Source: 40CM-4-68-19 sp036513415
Lineage (GTDB): Bacteria > Myxococcota > Myxococcia > Myxococcales > 40CM-4-68-19
Reading direction: 5' to 3'
Assembly: GCA_036513415.1 (NCBI GenBank)
Contig: DATBZA010000151.1
Coordinates: 1 to 29,334 of the forward strand
Length of the DNA: 29,334 nucleotides
Positions 14,946 to 23,314 of this stretch are shown here, piece by piece. Position 1 is the stretch's first letter. Every line of letters starts with the position of its first letter. A program made the translations under genes and the position numbers. Below the pieces are notes generated by a model. The model ran no database searches. It had not been told where the DNA came from and was given only the letters and a program-made list of their open reading frames with translations.

Positions 14946-15048
14946 GCCCCGCCTCCCGCGCTCGGCCGTCTGCCTGGGAAAAGCTTGGGAACGGAGGCGG
15001 AAGCAGGCAAGGGCGGTTGGCATGCCCGCTTGCATGGTGCAGGAAAGG

Positions 15049-15864
15049 TCAACTGCCCAACGCGATCGGCTGCGGCGACTCGCAGCCGTCGCCGTCGATC
15101 CAGGGGTCCGGCCCGCGCTCCTCGCGGAGCAGGCGCCGGTCGAGCAGGTGCTCGGGCATCACGTTGCCCATCGAGCCCAGGATGGACGCGCGCACGCCGG
15201 GGTGCTCGCGTTCGAGGTCCGACAGCAGCGTCTTGACGCGCTTCCGCTGGAGGTTTTCCTGCGAGCCACAGAGGTCGCAGGGGATCACTGGAAACTTCAT
15301 CTCTGCCGCGAAGGCGGCGATCTCGCTCTCCGGCGCGTAGCAGAGCGGGCGGATGACCAGGTTGCGGCCGTCGTCGCTGCGCAGGCGCGGCGGCATCGAC
15401 CGCAGCTTTCCGGTGAACAGCATCGACATGAGCAAGGACTCGATCAGGTCGTCGCGGTGGTGGCCGAGGGCGATCTTGGTGCAGCCGAGCCGCTCCGCCG
15501 CGCTGTAGAGGATGCCGCGGCGCAAGCGCGAGCAGACCGAGCAGGTGGTCTTTCCTTCCGGGACCAGCCGCTTCACGACGCTGTAGGTGTCCTCGCGGAG
15601 CATCAGCACCTCGGCTCCGGTGCGACGGAGGTAGCTCTCCAGCTCGCCGGCAGGGAACCCCGGATGGCCCTGATCGAGGTTGCAGGCGATCAGCGAGAAC
15701 TCGATCGGCGCGCTCCGCTGCAGGTTCTGGAGCAGGTGCAGAAGCGTGAACGAGTCCTTGCCACCCGAGACGCCGACGAGGATGCGATCGCCGGGCTCGA
15801 CCAGACGGAAGTCGGCGATGGCGCGGCCCACGTCGCGCAGAAGGCGCTTTTGCAGCATCGACAT
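15049..15864 (-). CDS. ttcA: tRNA 2-thiocytidine synthetase TtcA-like protein
   Basis: TtcA thiolates C32 of certain tRNAs, using ATP and a [4Fe-4S] cluster. The 271 residues show the PP-loop GVSGGKDSFTLLHLL (about 32-46), the cluster Cys pair CSVC (TTCSVCSRLRRG), GHHRDDLIESLLM, and a third cluster Cys in the later PCDLCGSQ. Length and order match TtcA rather than TilS or MnmA. It lies on the strand opposite mnmA with the MqsA-like gene downstream in the same direction (103-bp gap). The tail (PDPWIDGDGCESPQP) is variable in the family. Confidence 0.92.
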   Translation of the reverse strand: MSMLQKRLLRDVGRAIADFRLVEPGDRILVGVSGGKDSFTLLHLLQNLQRSAPIEFSLIACNLDQGHPGFPAGELESYLRRTGAEVLMLREDTYSVVKRLVPEGKTTCSVCSRLRRGILYSAAERLGCTKIALGHHRDDLIESLLMSMLFTGKLRSMPPRLRSDDGRNLVIRPLCYAPESEIAAFAAEMKFPVIPCDLCGSQENLQRKRVKTLLSDLEREHPGVRASILGSMGNVMPEHLLDRRLLREERGPDPWIDGDGCESPQPIALGS

Positions 15865-15979
15865 GGCCCGCGCTTACACCAGAAGCGCGCGGCGTCGCAA
15901 TGGAAACGGTCGCGTCAAGCGCGGACCTGCCGGGCGGAGGAGAGGCGCCATCATAGCGATCTGCGAAGCCGGTGGGTAT

Positions 15980-16035
15980 AGCCCCGGCCACCCAGGGTGG
16001 CTCAGGGGCTTGAGCGCCAGACACGCCCGGCCACC
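15980..16035 (-). repeat. Hairpin repeat, copy A (between ttcA and the MBL gene)
   Basis: Inner stem 15987-15992 with 15996-16001 (GCCACC/GGTGGC). Outer stem 15980-15985 with 16005-16010 (AGCCCC/GGGGCT). A GAGCGCCAGACACG segment follows at 16012-16025 and also occurs, on the opposite strand, in copy B at 29142-29192. It lies in the upstream region of two divergent genes rather than at a gene end. Confidence 0.65.
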
Positions 16036-16075
16036 GAAGTCGCGCCGGGAATTCCGGGTGGTTACACCTCCAGGC

Positions 16076-16924
16076 ATGGCGCGGCGAGAGCTGGCGATCG
16101 CGGAGAATGCTCCGGGCGAGCTGTTCGTGGACGACACCTGCATCGAGTGCGACACCTGTCGCGAGCTCGCGCCCGAGGTTTTCGGGAGCCTGGAGTCCGG
16201 GCAGTCGTTCGTGCAGCGGCAGCCCTGGGACGCCTCGAGCTGGCGGCGGGCGCTGCACGCGGTGGTGAGCTGCCCCACCTCGTCCATCGGCGCGGAGCGA
16301 AGCGCGAAGGAAGCCGCCCGCGACCTGCCGGTCCATCTCGAGGGCGACGTGTATCGCTGCGGCTACTCGAGCGAAGCATCCTACGGTGCGCAGAGCTACT
16401 TCCTGCTGCGCAAGGGCGGGAACCTCCTGATCGACTCACCGCGCTTCGCGGCCCCGCTGATCCGCCGCATCGAAGAGCTGGGCGGCGTCCGCAGCATGTT
16501 CCTGACGCACCGGGATGACGTCGCGGACCATGCGCGCTTCCGGGAACGCTTCGGCTGCGAGCGGATCATCCACCGCGACGATGCGGTGATCGAGGCGGAG
16601 GTCCTGCTCGATAGCGACCGCGTGCTGGCGCCGGGGCTCCAGGCGATTCACCTCCCAGGCCATACGCGCGGAAGCTGCGCGTTGCTGGTGGACGACAAGT
16701 ACCTCTTCACCGGCGACCACCTCTGGGCGTGGGACGGTCGCCTGGAGATGGGGCGCAGCGTCTCCTGGTACTCGTGGACCGAGCAGAAGAAGTCCCTGCG
16801 CAAGTTGCTCGACTACCGCTTCGAATGGGTCCTCCCCGGACACGGGCGCAGCTTGCGCCTTCCCGCGCCCCGCATGCGGGCGGCCGTGGAAGAGCTGCAG
16901 GCGAGGTCCAAGCAGGTTTCCTGA
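16076..16924 (+). CDS. Ferredoxin-like domain fused to a metallo-beta-lactamase fold
   Basis: Probable soluble iron-sulfur metallo-hydrolase of unknown substrate. The N-terminal part (about 15-80) is ferredoxin-like: CIECDTCRELAPEVF supplies three Cys and VVSCPTSSIG the fourth, enough for one cluster. The MBL domain (about 85-280) has a variant metal motif, LTHRDDVADH, instead of THxHxDH, then LPGHTRGS, FTGDHL and LPGHG. This combination is known, as I recall, from cyanobacteria and plant plastids. ATG 16076 is chosen because the family starts shortly before the first Cys. No ribosome site is seen, but TACACC lies 7 nt upstream. Convergent with the J-domain gene (13-bp gap). Confidence 0.88.
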   Translation: MARRELAIAENAPGELFVDDTCIECDTCRELAPEVFGSLESGQSFVQRQPWDASSWRRALHAVVSCPTSSIGAERSAKEAARDLPVHLEGDVYRCGYSSEASYGAQSYFLLRKGGNLLIDSPRFAAPLIRRIEELGGVRSMFLTHRDDVADHARFRERFGCERIIHRDDAVIEAEVLLDSDRVLAPGLQAIHLPGHTRGSCALLVDDKYLFTGDHLWAWDGRLEMGRSVSWYSWTEQKKSLRKLLDYRFEWVLPGHGRSLRLPAPRMRAAVEELQARSKQVS

Positions 16925-16937
16925 GGAGCGCCGGCGG

Positions 16938-17357
16938 TCAGCGGCGGGACGGGAGGGCGGGCGCCGACGGTAGCTCTTCCGGCTCGTCCGGCAGCAGCGT
17001 GCGCCGCCGCACGGTCACGGAGGCGCCGAGGATCCCACCCAGGTCGATCCCCGCGAGGCGGAGACCGAGGTAGGTCTCCGTTTCCTCTTCCGTGCTGCGA
17101 TACCTGCGCCGCCGCTGCCGATCGTAGGCCTTCCGTTTCTCCGGATCCGCCAGCACGACGAACGCCTCGGTGATCTCGCGGAAGTGCTCCACCGCGTCCG
17201 CCGAGGAGTTCACGTCGGGGTGGAACGTGCGGGCGAGCTGGCGGTAGACCGCCTTGATCCCCTCGAGGTCCTGATCCTCGGAAATGCCAAGCACGTCGTA
17301 GAGGTCCCGTTGCGGCACGAGAATAGGATACGTGCTGTCGGCCGCCGCAGCAGGCAC
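16938..17357 (-). CDS. J-domain (DnaJ-like) small protein
   Basis: A co-chaperone candidate that would stimulate an Hsp70. The J-domain (about 18-82) has DLYDVLGIS, a helix with AVYRQLARTFHPDVN containing the essential HPD, and EAFVVLADPEKRKAYD. After an Arg-rich linker come about 50 residues without G/F or zinc-finger regions, so it is a type C J-protein. Client unknown. The longest start is GTG 17357. GTG 17318, six bases after TATCCT, fits the leaderless pattern and puts the start just before the domain (126 aa). Confidence 0.85.
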   Translation of the reverse strand: MPAAAADSTYPILVPQRDLYDVLGISEDQDLEGIKAVYRQLARTFHPDVNSSADAVEHFREITEAFVVLADPEKRKAYDRQRRRRYRSTEEETETYLGLRLAGIDLGGILGASVTVRRRTLLPDEPEELPSAPALPSRR

Positions 17358-17397
17358 CCGCTAGAAACGCGTCTCACAACCGAGCTCGCGAGTGACC

Positions 17398-17437
17398 GCG
17401 CTCAGGCGCGCTAAGCCACCTACGGTGGCCGCGCCTA
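17398..17437 (+). repeat. Hairpin repeat, copy C (over the isoaspartyl peptidase stop codon)
   Basis: Edge GCGCTCA (17398-17404). Outer stem AGGCGCG/CGCGCCT (17404-17410 with 17430-17436). Inner stem GCCACC/GGTGGC (17415-17420 with 17424-17429). The 3' arm runs into the stop codon of the minus-strand peptidase gene (17435-17437). No T-run. Confidence 0.65.
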
Positions 17438-18391
17438 GACAGCTGCCTTGGCGGACGTCATCCCCGCGCGGATCATGGCGCGGGACATGCGCGGAGTGTT
17501 GTACGCCCACCCCAGCCGGCCGTCCGGTCCGGCGACGATGATCCCGCCGTCGCCCTGCGCGCGTTCGCGGAGCAGCCCGACGGCCTCGATGGCCGCCGCG
17601 CGAGGAGAGGCGCCGTCCCGGACGCGCACGCAAGCGGCGCGCGCTAGGCTCACCTTGAGGATCGCCTCGCCAAGCCCGGTGGAGCTGGCCGCCGCTTCGT
17701 GGTCGTCGGCGTAGGTTCCGGCGCCGATGATCGGCGTGTCGCCGACGCGGCCCGGGCGCTTGTACATGGTGCCGCCGGTCGAAGTGCAAGCGGCGACGCG
17801 GCCTCTCGCGTCCACCGCGACCGCGCCGATGGTGCCGATGTTCCTGCGCACGCTGTCGGCGCCTTCCTTCTGCGCCAGGTCGTGAAGCTCTTGCCAGCGG
17901 GCGCGCTGGCGCGCGGTGATCAACGCCGGGTTCGGGACTTCCGGAATGCCGAACTCGCGCGCGAACGCCTCCGCGCCCGTCGCGCACATCAGCACGTGGG
18001 GGCTGTCGTCGCAGACGCGGCGCGCCGCCAGGATTGGATTCTTTACCGTCTTGACGCAGGCGACCGCGCCGGCGCGCAGGGTCGTGCCGTCCATGCAGCT
18101 CGCATCGAGCTCCACCTCGCCGGCGCTGGTCAGCGCCGCACCGGTCCCGGCGTTGAACTCCGGATCGTCCTCGAGGACCACGGCGGCTGCCTGGGCGGCA
18201 TCCAGCGCGGAACCGCCCTGGAGCAGCACGCGCAGACCCGCTTCCGCCGCCCGGCGCGTGCCCTCGAAATACCGCGTGGGGTCGGCGCCGGCCGAGGTGC
18301 CCGCTCCGCCGTGCACGGCGACTGCCGGGCCGCCGCCCTGGTCGAGGAGCCGATCGAACTCCACCCGCGTCAGATCGCCGGCATAGGGCAT
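17435..18391 (-). CDS. Isoaspartyl peptidase / L-asparaginase (plant-type, Ntn hydrolase)
   Basis: Cleaves isoaspartyl dipeptides and L-asparagine after self-cleavage into two chains. The 318 residues include VAVHGGAGT near the N-terminus, DDPEFNAGTGAALTS, the autoprocessing site NIG-T187-IGAVAVD (T187 becomes the N-terminal nucleophile), and RVAACTSTGG, VGDTPIIGAGTYAD and ASSTGLGEAILK. All substrate and catalytic segments are present. No signal peptide. I start at ATG 18391; a longer frame to 18499 would run through the divergent thiolase promoter region and overlap the thiolase start. Divergent from the thiolase operon. Confidence 0.92.
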   Translation of the reverse strand: MPYAGDLTRVEFDRLLDQGGGPAVAVHGGAGTSAGADPTRYFEGTRRAAEAGLRVLLQGGSALDAAQAAAVVLEDDPEFNAGTGAALTSAGEVELDASCMDGTTLRAGAVACVKTVKNPILAARRVCDDSPHVLMCATGAEAFAREFGIPEVPNPALITARQRARWQELHDLAQKEGADSVRRNIGTIGAVAVDARGRVAACTSTGGTMYKRPGRVGDTPIIGAGTYADDHEAAASSTGLGEAILKVSLARAACVRVRDGASPRAAAIEAVGLLRERAQGDGGIIVAGPDGRLGWAYNTPRMSRAMIRAGMTSAKAAV

Positions 18392-18475
18392 GGGGGCGCC
18401 GACATAGCACAAGCTCCGTCGCTTGACAGCGCCGACCCGGTTATGAAACCTGCGCCCAAATCCAGGAGCAAATCC

Positions 18476-19681
18476 ATGGCCGCAGAGCGCAAGGTCCACG
18501 ATGTAGTGATCGTCGGCGCCGCCAGGACGCCTATCGGCGCATTTCAGGGCTCGCTCTCGAGCCTGCCCGCTCCACGGCTCGGAGCGGTTGCCATCAAGGC
18601 GGCGCTGGAGCGCGCCGGAGTGAAGCCGGAAGAGGTGAAGACGGTCTTCATGGGCCAGGTGCTACAGGGTGGCGTCGGTCAGGCCCCGGCGCGCCAGGCG
18701 GCGCTCTACGCTGGTCTGCCCAACACAACGCCCTGCGTCACCGTGAACAAGGTGTGCGGCTCGGGCCTCGAGGCAGTGATCGAGGGCGCCCGGTTGATCG
18801 CGCTCGGCGAGGCCGAGGTGGTGGTCGCGGGCGGCATGGAGAGCATGTCGAACGCGCCTTACTTCTCGCCCGCCATGCGCAACGGCGCCCGGATGGGAAA
18901 CGTCGAGATGAAGGATCTCATGATCCACGACGGCCTCTGGGACCCCTACAACGACATGCACATGGGCATGTGCGGCGAGAAATGCGCCGCGGACTTCCAG
19001 TTCTCCCGCAGCGCGCAGGACGAATACGCGCGCGAGAGCACGCTGCGCGCACAGCGGGCGCAGAAGGAGGGCGCGTTCAAGGCGGAGATCGTCCCGGTCG
19101 AGCTGGTGGACCGGAAGGGCAACAAGACGGTGGTGGAGGATGACGAGGGGCCCAAGCTCGCCCGCCCCGAGAAGATCGCTTCCCTCAAGCCGGCCTTCAA
19201 GAAGGACGGCACCGTCACCGCCGCCAACTCGTCGTCGATCAACGACGGCGCCGCCGCCGTGGTGCTGATGAGCGCCGAGCGGGCAAAGCGCGAGAACAAG
19301 ACGGTGCTCGGGCGTCTGGGCGACTTCGGCCACGCGGCGCGGGACCCGGTGGACTTCACCATCGCCCCGGCCGACGCCATCAACCAGGCGCTGACGCGAG
19401 CGCAGATCAAGGCGTCGGACGTCGACCTCTGGGAGATCAACGAGGCCTTCGCGGTGGTGGCGATGGCGAACAACAAGCTGCTCGGCCTCAGCCCCGACAA
19501 GGTCAACGTGCGCGGAGGCGCGGTCGTGCTCGGTCATCCCATCGGCGCTTCCGGAGCCCGGCTGCTGGTCACCCTGCTGTACGCGATGAAGGACTTGAAC
19601 AAGAAGCGCGGCATCGCCTCGCTCTGCATCGGCGGCGGGGAAGGCATCGCATTGATCGTCGAGCGGGACGGATCCAGATGA
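18476..19681 (+). CDS. Acetyl-CoA C-acetyltransferase (thiolase)
   Basis: Condenses two acetyl-CoA to acetoacetyl-CoA or, in reverse, cleaves it. The 401 residues have the nucleophile C94 in VNKVCGSGLEAV, the GGMESMSNAPY segment, NEAFAVVAM, the His in VLGHPIGASGAR and the second Cys in SLCIGGGEG. AGGAG lies 7 nt before ATG 18476, which settles the start over an upstream in-frame ATG (18443). A TTGACA at 18423-18428 lies upstream with no clear -10. Its stop overlaps the CoA-transferase A start (ATGA), so the three genes form one operon that would move acetoacetate or butyrate-type acids to and from CoA thioesters. Confidence 0.95.
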   Translation: MAAERKVHDVVIVGAARTPIGAFQGSLSSLPAPRLGAVAIKAALERAGVKPEEVKTVFMGQVLQGGVGQAPARQAALYAGLPNTTPCVTVNKVCGSGLEAVIEGARLIALGEAEVVVAGGMESMSNAPYFSPAMRNGARMGNVEMKDLMIHDGLWDPYNDMHMGMCGEKCAADFQFSRSAQDEYARESTLRAQRAQKEGAFKAEIVPVELVDRKGNKTVVEDDEGPKLARPEKIASLKPAFKKDGTVTAANSSSINDGAAAVVLMSAERAKRENKTVLGRLGDFGHAARDPVDFTIAPADAINQALTRAQIKASDVDLWEINEAFAVVAMANNKLLGLSPDKVNVRGGAVVLGHPIGASGARLLVTLLYAMKDLNKKRGIASLCIGGGEGIALIVERDGSR

Positions 19682-20373
19682 ACAAGGTGGTCCCCAACGC
19701 CGACGAGGCGATCCGCGACATGCAAGACGGCGCGGTGATCATGTCCGGCGGGTTCGGGCTCGCCGGCAACCCGGAGAACCTGATCTCCGCCATCCACCGC
19801 AAGGGCGTGAAGAACCTGACCGTGATCTCGAACAACTGTGGCACCACCGACAAAGGCCTGGGCATCCTGCTGCAGAGCCGGCAGATCCGGAAGATGGTCG
19901 CCAGCTACGTCGGCGAGAACAAGGAGTTCGAGCGACAGTTCCTCGCGGGCGAGCTGGAAGTCGAGCTGAACCCGCAGGGCACGCTCGCCGAGCGCATCCG
20001 GGCGGGAGGAGCCGGGCTGGGCGGCTTCTTCACACCCACCGGGGCGGGCACGCAGATCGCCGAAGGCAAGGAGAGCCGGGTGCTCGAAGGTCGCGAGATG
20101 ATCTTCGAGAAGCCGCTCAAGGCCGACTACGCCATCGTGCGTGCCTGGAAGGGCGACAAGTGGGGCAACCTGGTCTTCCGCAAGACCGCCCGCAATTTCA
20201 GCCCGATGATGTGCACGGCCGCGCGGATCACCATCGCGGAAGTGGAGAACCTGGTCGAGGTGGGCGAGATTGAACCCGATCAGGTCCATGTCCCCTCGGT
20301 CTACGTGCAGCGCATCTTCAAGGGGCCGAACTACCAGAAGTGGATCGAGAAGCGCACGGTGAGGAAGGCCTGA
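19678..20373 (+). CDS. 3-oxoacid CoA-transferase, subunit A
   Basis: Alpha subunit of a family I CoA-transferase (succinyl-CoA:3-ketoacid type). The 231 residues begin MNKVVPNADEAIRDMQDGAV and carry the CoA-binding glycine loop SGGFGLAGNPENLI, then SNNCGTTDKGLG and GGFFTPTGAGTQIAEGKE, all typical of ScoA/AtoD. ATGA overlap with the thiolase and a 1-bp gap to subunit B indicate coupled translation. The donor could be succinyl-CoA or acetyl-CoA. Confidence 0.95.
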   Translation: MNKVVPNADEAIRDMQDGAVIMSGGFGLAGNPENLISAIHRKGVKNLTVISNNCGTTDKGLGILLQSRQIRKMVASYVGENKEFERQFLAGELEVELNPQGTLAERIRAGGAGLGGFFTPTGAGTQIAEGKESRVLEGREMIFEKPLKADYAIVRAWKGDKWGNLVFRKTARNFSPMMCTAARITIAEVENLVEVGEIEPDQVHVPSVYVQRIFKGPNYQKWIEKRTVRKA

Positions 20374-20374
20374 C

Positions 20375-21031
20375 ATGCCGCTGACACGCGATCAGATCGC
20401 CGCGCGCGCCGCGCAGGAGCTGAGGGACGGCTACTACGTCAACCTCGGCATCGGCATCCCCACCCTGGTGGCGAACTACGTTCCCAAGGGCATCGACGTC
20501 ATCCTCCAGTCGGAGAACGGCATGCTCGGCATCGGGCCGTACCCGACCGAGCAGGAGATCGATGCGGACTTGATCAACGCCGGCAAGGAGACGGTCACCG
20601 AGCTGAAAGGCACCTCGTACTTCTCCAGCGCCGACTCCTTCGCGATGATCCGCGGCGGACACATCGACGTTGCCATCCTCGGCGCCATGGAAGTGAGCGA
20701 GCAGGGAGACATCGCCAACTGGACCATCCCCGGCAAGATGCTCAAGGGGATGGGCGGGGCCATGGACCTGGTCACCGGCGCCCGGCGCGTGATCGTCGCC
20801 ATGGAGCAGGTGGCCAAGGACGGGGCCAAGAAGCTCCTGAAGCAGTGCCGGCTGCCGCTGACGGGGAGGAAGTGCGTCAACACGGTGATGAGCGAGCTGG
20901 CCGTGATCGACATCACACCGCAAGGCCTGGTCCTGCGAGAGGTGGCCCCCGGCGTGACCCCTGACGACGTGCAGAAGGTCACGGAGCCGAAGCTGCGTAT
21001 TTCCCCGGAGCTTCGGACAATAAAGGTCTAA
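20375..21031 (+). CDS. 3-oxoacid CoA-transferase, subunit B
   Basis: Beta subunit, holding the catalytic glutamate that forms the enzyme-CoA thioester, here in LQSENGMLGIGPYP. Other family segments are YYVNLGIGIPTLVANYVP, GGHIDVAILGAMEVSEQGDIAN, and GGAMDLVTGA. Its 218 residues match ScoB/AtoA. The AGGAAGG ribosome site is inside the end of subunit A. After the stop, a 6-bp stem (CCGCTG/CAGCGG at 21049-21064) without a T-run may mark the operon end. Confidence 0.95.
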   Translation: MPLTRDQIAARAAQELRDGYYVNLGIGIPTLVANYVPKGIDVILQSENGMLGIGPYPTEQEIDADLINAGKETVTELKGTSYFSSADSFAMIRGGHIDVAILGAMEVSEQGDIANWTIPGKMLKGMGGAMDLVTGARRVIVAMEQVAKDGAKKLLKQCRLPLTGRKCVNTVMSELAVIDITPQGLVLREVAPGVTPDDVQKVTEPKLRISPELRTIKV

Positions 21032-21135
21032 AACTGTTCGGATCAGCGCCGCTGGAGGCAGCGGGACGCAGAGGATCCTACATTCTCCCCGCGTGGTGCG
21101 GTCGATCGGAAGACCCCGTGTTATCCTTGCCTTCG

Positions 21136-21504
21136 ATGAGCAAGGCCTCCAAACCCGCCACGCCGACACGCCGCAGCGTGCGCGTCCACCACGAGGTGAT
21201 GGTGGGCATCTCGTCGGAAGAGGGCACCTTCAGCGGTTGGGGGACAAACCTCTCCGTCGGAGGCGTGTTCGTGAACTCGCACCACACCCCGAACATCGGA
21301 ACGCGCGTGAGCGTGCTCCTCCAGCTCCCGGGCCACAGCGAGTGCAAGCTCAAAGGCCGCGTCGCCTGGGCCAAGGCGAGCGGGCCCGGGGTGGACGAGC
21401 CCGGGATGGGCATCGAGTTCCTCGAGGTCGGCGAGGAGACGCTGGCCCTGGTCGGCAGGATGGTCGAGAAGCTGTCGCAGGACCTGACCCGCGCGCCGGC
21501 GTGA
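21136..21504 (+). CDS. PilZ-domain protein (c-di-GMP receptor candidate)
   Basis: A single-domain PilZ protein of 122 residues. Both ligand motifs are intact: RRSVR (RxxxR) near residue 13 and NLSVGG (N/DxSxxG) about 30 residues later, so c-di-GMP binding is plausible. Stand-alone PilZ proteins of this size are abundant in Myxococcota. The start is uncertain: ATG 21136 or GTG 21118, neither with a ribosome site. TATCCT (21122-21127) lies 8 nt before the ATG. The stop overlaps the methyltransferase start (GTGA), so the two are co-expressed. Confidence 0.88.
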   Translation: MSKASKPATPTRRSVRVHHEVMVGISSEEGTFSGWGTNLSVGGVFVNSHHTPNIGTRVSVLLQLPGHSECKLKGRVAWAKASGPGVDEPGMGIEFLEVGEETLALVGRMVEKLSQDLTRAPA

Positions 21505-22730
21505 AGGTCCGTCTGAAGGCCGAGGCCCTGGTCCACGGCGGCGAGGTATTGGCGCGACACGAGGGCCGCGTCGTCTTCCTGCGCGGCGCCGCTCCCGGCG
21601 ACACGGTGGAGGCGGAGCTCACTGGAGAGGGCCGCTTCGAACGGGCGCGCGCGCTCCGTATCCTGGAGCGCGGCGGGGCCCGCGTGGATCCGCCCTGCGC
21701 TATCGTCGATCGCTGCGGCGGGTGCCCCGTGCAGCACATCGCCTACCCATCGCAGCTCGCGGCCAAGCAGGAGCTCAGCGCGGACGCGCTGGAGCGCATC
21801 GGCGGGTTCCCCCGCGGCAGCTACGAGCTGGCGCCCATCGTTCCGAGCCCGCTGCAGTTCCACTACCGGCGGCGCGCGCGCCTGCATCGCGCGGCCGGAG
21901 GGAGTTGGGGCTTCGCCCAGCGCGGCGTGGACAGGATCGAGCGCGTCGACGAATGCCTGCTCTTCGAGCCGCACCTCCGGGATTTGGCGGACGTGGCGCG
22001 TGCCGCCGGTGATCTTCCAGGAGTCAGCGACCTGGGTCTGCTCGCGGGAGAGCAGAAGGGCGCCATCGACCTGCGCGTGGAGGGCGGCGCCACCCCGGGC
22101 CTGCGCAAGCGCGCCGAGCAGCTCCTTCAACATCGGGTCGTTCGCGGCGTCACGCTGGGCGGGGCCGTCCTGGGCGATGCGGTGGTGGCGGATGCGCCGC
22201 TTCCGAACGGGGCGCGCCTGCGGGCGCGGCCCGACACCTTTGCACAGGCCAATCGCAGCATGGTCCCGCTGCTCCAGCGCGAGACCGCGCAGGCCCTGGG
22301 CGACGCCGGGCGCGTGCTCGAGCTTTTCTGCGGGAGCGGCACGCTGACGCTGCCGCTGCTGGGGCAGGGCCGGCAGGTGACCGGGGTGGAGAGCGCGGGG
22401 ACATCATTGGAGCTGTTCCGCCGGAGCGCCGACGAGGCGGGGCTCCGGGTGAAGCTCGTGGCGGGCGACGCGGCCGACGTGGCCCGCTCGTTTGCCGACC
22501 CGCTCGACGCCGTCCTGCTCGACCCGCCGCGCACCGGAGCGGCGGACGCGGTGCGCGCGGTGGCCTTCTTGCTCCCGCCGCTGATCGTCTACGTGAGCTG
22601 CGATGCTCCGACCCTTGCGCGGGATGGCAAGCTGCTCGCGCAGGCCGGTTACCGGCTGGTCAAGGCCGTTCCCCTGGACCTCTTCCCACAGACGGCACAC
22701 TTCGAAATCGTCGCGATCTTCAACCGATGA
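21501..22730 (+). CDS. RNA m5U methyltransferase, RlmD/RumA-like
   Basis: A SAM-dependent methyltransferase that would make 5-methyluridine in rRNA. The 409 residues start with a TRAM-like barrel (about 1-55). Iron-sulfur Cys lie in PPCAIVDRCGGCP, with a fourth in VDECLLFEP. The Rossmann domain has FAQAN, LELFCGSGTLTLPL, LLDPPRTGA and YVSCDAPTLARD, whose Cys is the nucleophile. Four Cys in this spacing point to the RumA/RlmD type rather than TrmA, which lacks the cluster. GTG 21501 overlaps the PilZ stop by 4 bp, and its own stop overlaps the next gene by 4 bp. Confidence 0.9.
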   Translation: MKVRLKAEALVHGGEVLARHEGRVVFLRGAAPGDTVEAELTGEGRFERARALRILERGGARVDPPCAIVDRCGGCPVQHIAYPSQLAAKQELSADALERIGGFPRGSYELAPIVPSPLQFHYRRRARLHRAAGGSWGFAQRGVDRIERVDECLLFEPHLRDLADVARAAGDLPGVSDLGLLAGEQKGAIDLRVEGGATPGLRKRAEQLLQHRVVRGVTLGGAVLGDAVVADAPLPNGARLRARPDTFAQANRSMVPLLQRETAQALGDAGRVLELFCGSGTLTLPLLGQGRQVTGVESAGTSLELFRRSADEAGLRVKLVAGDAADVARSFADPLDAVLLDPPRTGAADAVRAVAFLLPPLIVYVSCDAPTLARDGKLLAQAGYRLVKAVPLDLFPQTAHFEIVAIFNR

Positions 22731-23305
22731 TCCTGCTGCCCTTGCTCGCCGCCGCCGCGTTCGACCTCGCGCCCTCGCGCGTCACCGCCGACCAGGTCAG
22801 GAAGTGCCGGGTCGACGAGACGCTTCCCCTCGGCCGCGGGACGGTCGAGAAGCTGTCCTGCGGGCCTTCGCTGGACCTGGAAACGGCCCGCAAGCGCTGC
22901 AAGGAGGGCTTGCGCCGCAACTCGCTGCCCGCCGGCGTCACCGCCGACAACTGCCAGGACGAGTACAGCCGCGGTCATTTCCTCTTCCGCGGGGAGACCA
23001 AGGAGCTGGTGATCGCGCGCCGCAAGGACGGGAAGCCGGTGGCGGTGTTCAAGATCCTGGAAGGCGACAACCTGAGCGTCTTCCAGCATTTCGGAAGCGC
23101 TGCGTTGATCGGCGTCGGCGGTGGGAAGAGGCTCCACTACGCTGTGGTCACCACCGCCGGCGCGCTCAAGGCGCCGGATCTGGGCGATCCCGAGGAGATT
23201 CGCGACGTCAGCATCATCGGAGGCCGGATCCGGATCCGCGGAAGGGCCCGGGCCATGTACATCGATCTGGTCCCGGGCCCGAACGGCCAGCTCATCCGGA
23301 AGTGA
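22727..23305 (+). CDS. Secreted hypothetical protein with four cysteines
   Basis: Not recognised. The 192 residues begin with a short hydrophobic stretch (MILLPLLAAAAFDLAPS) that can act as a Sec signal. The first half has four Cys (KCRVDE, LSCGPS, KRCKEG, DNCQDE) that could form two disulfides. The second half is beta-rich with repeated short strands (AVFKILEGD, ALIGVGGG, VSIIGGRIRIRGRAR). ATGA overlap with the methyltransferase gene shows that it is translated from the same message, although the two products act in different compartments. It is convergent with the M28 gene, 9 bp away. Confidence 0.7.
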   Translation: MILLPLLAAAAFDLAPSRVTADQVRKCRVDETLPLGRGTVEKLSCGPSLDLETARKRCKEGLRRNSLPAGVTADNCQDEYSRGHFLFRGETKELVIARRKDGKPVAVFKILEGDNLSVFQHFGSAALIGVGGGKRLHYAVVTTAGALKAPDLGDPEEIRDVSIIGGRIRIRGRARAMYIDLVPGPNGQLIRK

Positions 23306-23314
23306 TCGTGACGG

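Noticed and set aside
17699..18475. Long upstream extension of the thiolase frame
   Set aside because: It runs antisense to the isoaspartyl peptidase gene and lacks thiolase homology; AGGAG and family alignment fix the start at 18476.
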